Assembly (NCBI GenBank): GCA_021784995.1
Contig: JAJYHA010000284.1
Coordinates: 1-16,208 of the forward strand
Length of the DNA stretch: 16,208 bases
From: Myxococcales bacterium
Lineage (GTDB): Bacteria > Myxococcota > Myxococcia > Myxococcales > Anaeromyxobacteraceae
Direction: 5' to 3'
In this document: one piece after another, positions 15,987 through 16,208 of the stretch
Layout of the letters: the number at the start of each line of letters is the position of its first letter
How positions within the stretch are numbered: the first letter of the stretch is position 1
Translations under genes and position numbers: made by a program
Notes under the pieces: generated by a model
Databases searched by the model: none
What the model saw: only the letters and a program-made list of their open reading frames with translations
Told to the model about the DNA's origin: nothing

Positions 15987-16208
15987 TCAGGATGCCCGAG
16001 AGGTCTCGCGCGGCTCCGGCCGGTCGGCCACGCCCATGTACCGCAGCAGGCGCCGGCGGTGGTGCGTCAGCCCCTCGAGGTCGAACCGGCACCCCGGATC
16101 GTCGGCCAGCATCTGCGCCACCTCGGAGAGGGAGGCGTCATCGATCTGCTGCGCCGCGCTGAAGTCGATCGACACCCGGCGAACGGGCGCCAGCAGCTTC
16201 AGCGTCGC
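15987..16208 (-). CDS. STAS-like domain protein, C-terminal part (5' end beyond window)
   Basis: Seventy-three residues are readable before the stop at 15987-15989, and the frame is open to the right edge, so the start lies outside. The pattern is that of a STAS (SpoIIAA-like) fold: a strand VRRVSIDFSAAQQIDDASLS with Asp residues where these proteins have their ligand or phosphorylation loop, a helix SEVAQMLADD, a strand CRFDLEGL and a terminal helix THHRRRLLRYMGV. The DDASL position lacks the Ser-Ser-Gly common in anti-sigma antagonists, so phospho-regulation is uncertain. An in-frame GTG at 16173-16175 would give a 62-residue protein, but the upstream codons (ATLKLLAPVRR) continue the fold. 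The role is unknown; it may be co-transcribed with the DMT permease. Confidence 0.65.
   Translation of the reverse strand, partial: ATLKLLAPVRRVSIDFSAAQQIDDASLSEVAQMLADDPGCRFDLEGLTHHRRRLLRYMGVADRPEPRETSRAS

Overview
The window is uniformly very GC-rich with a strong G/C bias at third codon positions. It encodes Gram-negative envelope proteins: a single-POTRA Omp85 beta-barrel, lipoproteins, an RND pump with its periplasmic adaptor, and a TRAP solute-binding protein. This suggests a high-GC proteobacterium or myxobacterium. An Anaeromyxobacter-like source is my guess from composition and gene content only. I see no rRNA, tRNA, CRISPR array, insertion sequence or phage gene.

Layout, left to right. 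(1) 1-538: a minus-strand flavin/NAD(P)H reductase (PyrK/FNR type), cut by the left edge and lacking its usual N-terminus. It abuts a plus-strand 73-residue XRE-type regulator. (2) 597-1688: an ATP-type phosphofructokinase, convergent with a minus-strand TRAP transporter operon, dctP (3600-4613) then a fused dctQM (1723-3591). (3) 4775-5401: a probable lipoprotein on the plus strand whose 3' end runs into the oppositely oriented Omp85 gene. (4) 5299-8149: a minus-strand group reading cation diffusion facilitator, then an Ala/Gly/Ser/Thr-rich exported protein, then the Omp85 protein. A strong intrinsic terminator (8215-8247) separates it from the next gene. (5) 8270-10096: a 608-residue lipoprotein made of two tandem copies of a ~276-residue unit. 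(6) 10097-10586: a 490-bp divergent intergenic region with a striking pair of GTACC-N4-GGTAC dyads. (7) 10587-15009: an RND permease and its membrane-fusion partner, permease first, with no outer-membrane channel or regulator beside them. (8) 15016-15891: a DMT/EamA exporter. (9) 15987-16208: the C-terminal end of a STAS-like protein cut by the right edge.

Most genes are recognisable metabolic, transport or envelope genes. I did not find a clearly new multi-gene system. The least explained items are the tandem-dyad operator before the RND operon, the duplicated lipoprotein, and the low-complexity exported protein sandwiched between a metal transporter and a small Omp85 barrel.
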